This document shows, piece after piece, positions 35,091 to 35,524 of a stretch of 35,524 nt of DNA. Below the pieces are notes generated by a model, which was not told the origin of the DNA, searched no databases, and was given only the letters and a program-made list of their open reading frames with translations. A program made the translations under genes and the position numbers. The stretch's first letter is position 1, and each line of letters starts with the position of its first letter. Location: positions 1 to 35,524 of the forward strand of contig JAOQIN010000016.1 of assembly GCA_026134085.1 (NCBI GenBank). The letters are read 5' to 3'. Source of the stretch: Candidatus Methanoxibalbensis ujae. GTDB taxonomy: Archaea; Halobacteriota; Syntropharchaeia; Alkanophagales; Methanospirareceae.

Positions 35091-35524
35091 ACCTCCCGCC
35101 CTCACTTCAGAGAGGGGCATCCAGTTGGGTTCCTGCTACCTCAAAAGAACTTGCCCCATTATCAACGGTGAAATGGAGTATGAGACAACAGGCTCCCCGA
35201 CTTTTCTAATATTCTGCGAGTGATTTCCCATTGAAGGAACACTACAGTTCTACCAGCTTTCTCAGCCTTGCAGGTGGCGAATGAACTTCAGAGGCGTCCG
35301 AAATTTCGGTTAAGATTTTTCTTCATGCTATCTATACTCAGGTCCTCCACATAATAGTTATCCATAGAACCTCTATAATCGTTTCTCCTCCTCTCCATTC
35401 CATATACCCTGCACAGCCTTCGCAGCTGCTTCAGCCGGTTCTTTGATTTTCTTCCTCGACACGATGCTCTCTCCTCAAACGCTCCATCGCTCATAGAACA
35501 TCGGATTCTCCTCTTCCTTAGAGT
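35091..35524 (-). pseudogene. Decayed TnpB (IS200/IS605-type) gene, cut by the window edge
   Basis: Three fragments in different minus-strand frames match TnpB in order. First, KSKNRLKQLRRLCRVYG and YYVEDLSIDSMKKN (within 35288-35494) resemble the VEDLNIKGM segment that carries an acidic RuvC residue. Second, KAEKAGRTVVF (about 35240-35270) resembles the KAEEAGRxVVxV segment; the zinc-finger CxxC that should follow is lost. Third, WMPLSEVRAGGN at the end (35091-35125) resembles TnpB tails and sits on a hairpin with GGATGCCCCTC...GAGGGCGGGAGGT. Stops and frameshifts separate the pieces, so the RNA-guided nuclease is inactive. The 5' part lies beyond the window. Confidence 0.65.

Overview
The window reads as a piece of an archaeal chromosome. 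Archaeal-type ribosomal proteins uL3 and uL4, TrmY, archaeal PheS and MetG, GTP cyclohydrolase MptA, GatB, an Lhr helicase, archaellin/pilin-type class III signal peptides, TATA boxes and GGTGA-type ribosome binding sites all agree. A gene resembling methanogenesis marker protein 15, a CooS-type CO dehydrogenase, and a multihaem c-type cytochrome next to CcmF suggest a methanogenic, methanotrophic or alkane-oxidising euryarchaeon with cytochromes (ANME-1/Syntrophoarchaeum-like or Methanosarcinales-like). The lineage is inference; the gene content is seen.

Layout. Bases 190-4250 (minus): multihaem cytochrome c, a small membrane-anchored protein, CcmF and a flavodoxin, a redox/cytochrome-maturation cluster. 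Bases 4558-8860 (minus): pheS, trmY, uL3, uL4, an S10-operon start that is cut off after uL4. Bases 8934-10604: an FAD oxidoreductase and tRNA-Lys(CTT). Bases 10744-12449 (minus): a tightly overlapping operon of three pilin-like secreted proteins plus a 42-residue zinc ribbon too short for most gene callers. Bases 12726-16976: a COG1031-like radical SAM protein with a terminal helix-hairpin-helix, MetG and endonuclease V. Bases 16977-19150: a 2 kb gene-poor stretch ending in the decayed right end of an IS200/IS605-type (TnpB) element. Bases 19221-21639: a secreted lamin-tail/nuclease/PKD protein and a DUF166 protein. Bases 21673-26894 (minus): the marker-15-like ATPase, tRNA-Met, MptA (whose stop codon lies inside tRNA-Met) and the Lhr helicase. 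Bases 27017-31352: GatB, a 1 kb gene-poor gap, and a stand-alone CooS lacking the D-cluster cysteines. Bases 31500 to the end: an AT-rich accessory island with a helix-turn-helix remnant, a DNA methyltransferase split over two overlapping genes, a restriction-endonuclease-like gene in two pieces, two small membrane proteins (one with an in-frame stop), a GC-rich inverted repeat and a second decayed TnpB gene running off the edge.

Two themes run through the window. First, short tandem and low-complexity repeats are common between genes and also appear as hydrophilic insertions inside conserved proteins (CcmF, uL4, the FAD oxidoreductase, Lhr). Second, the accessory regions show decay: frameshifts, in-frame stops and orphan element ends. 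No single large novel system is evident. The points best worth following are the CooS without D-cluster ligands, the mptA/tRNA-Met overlap, the CxCH motif in the cytochrome, and the split methyltransferase with its broken partner.
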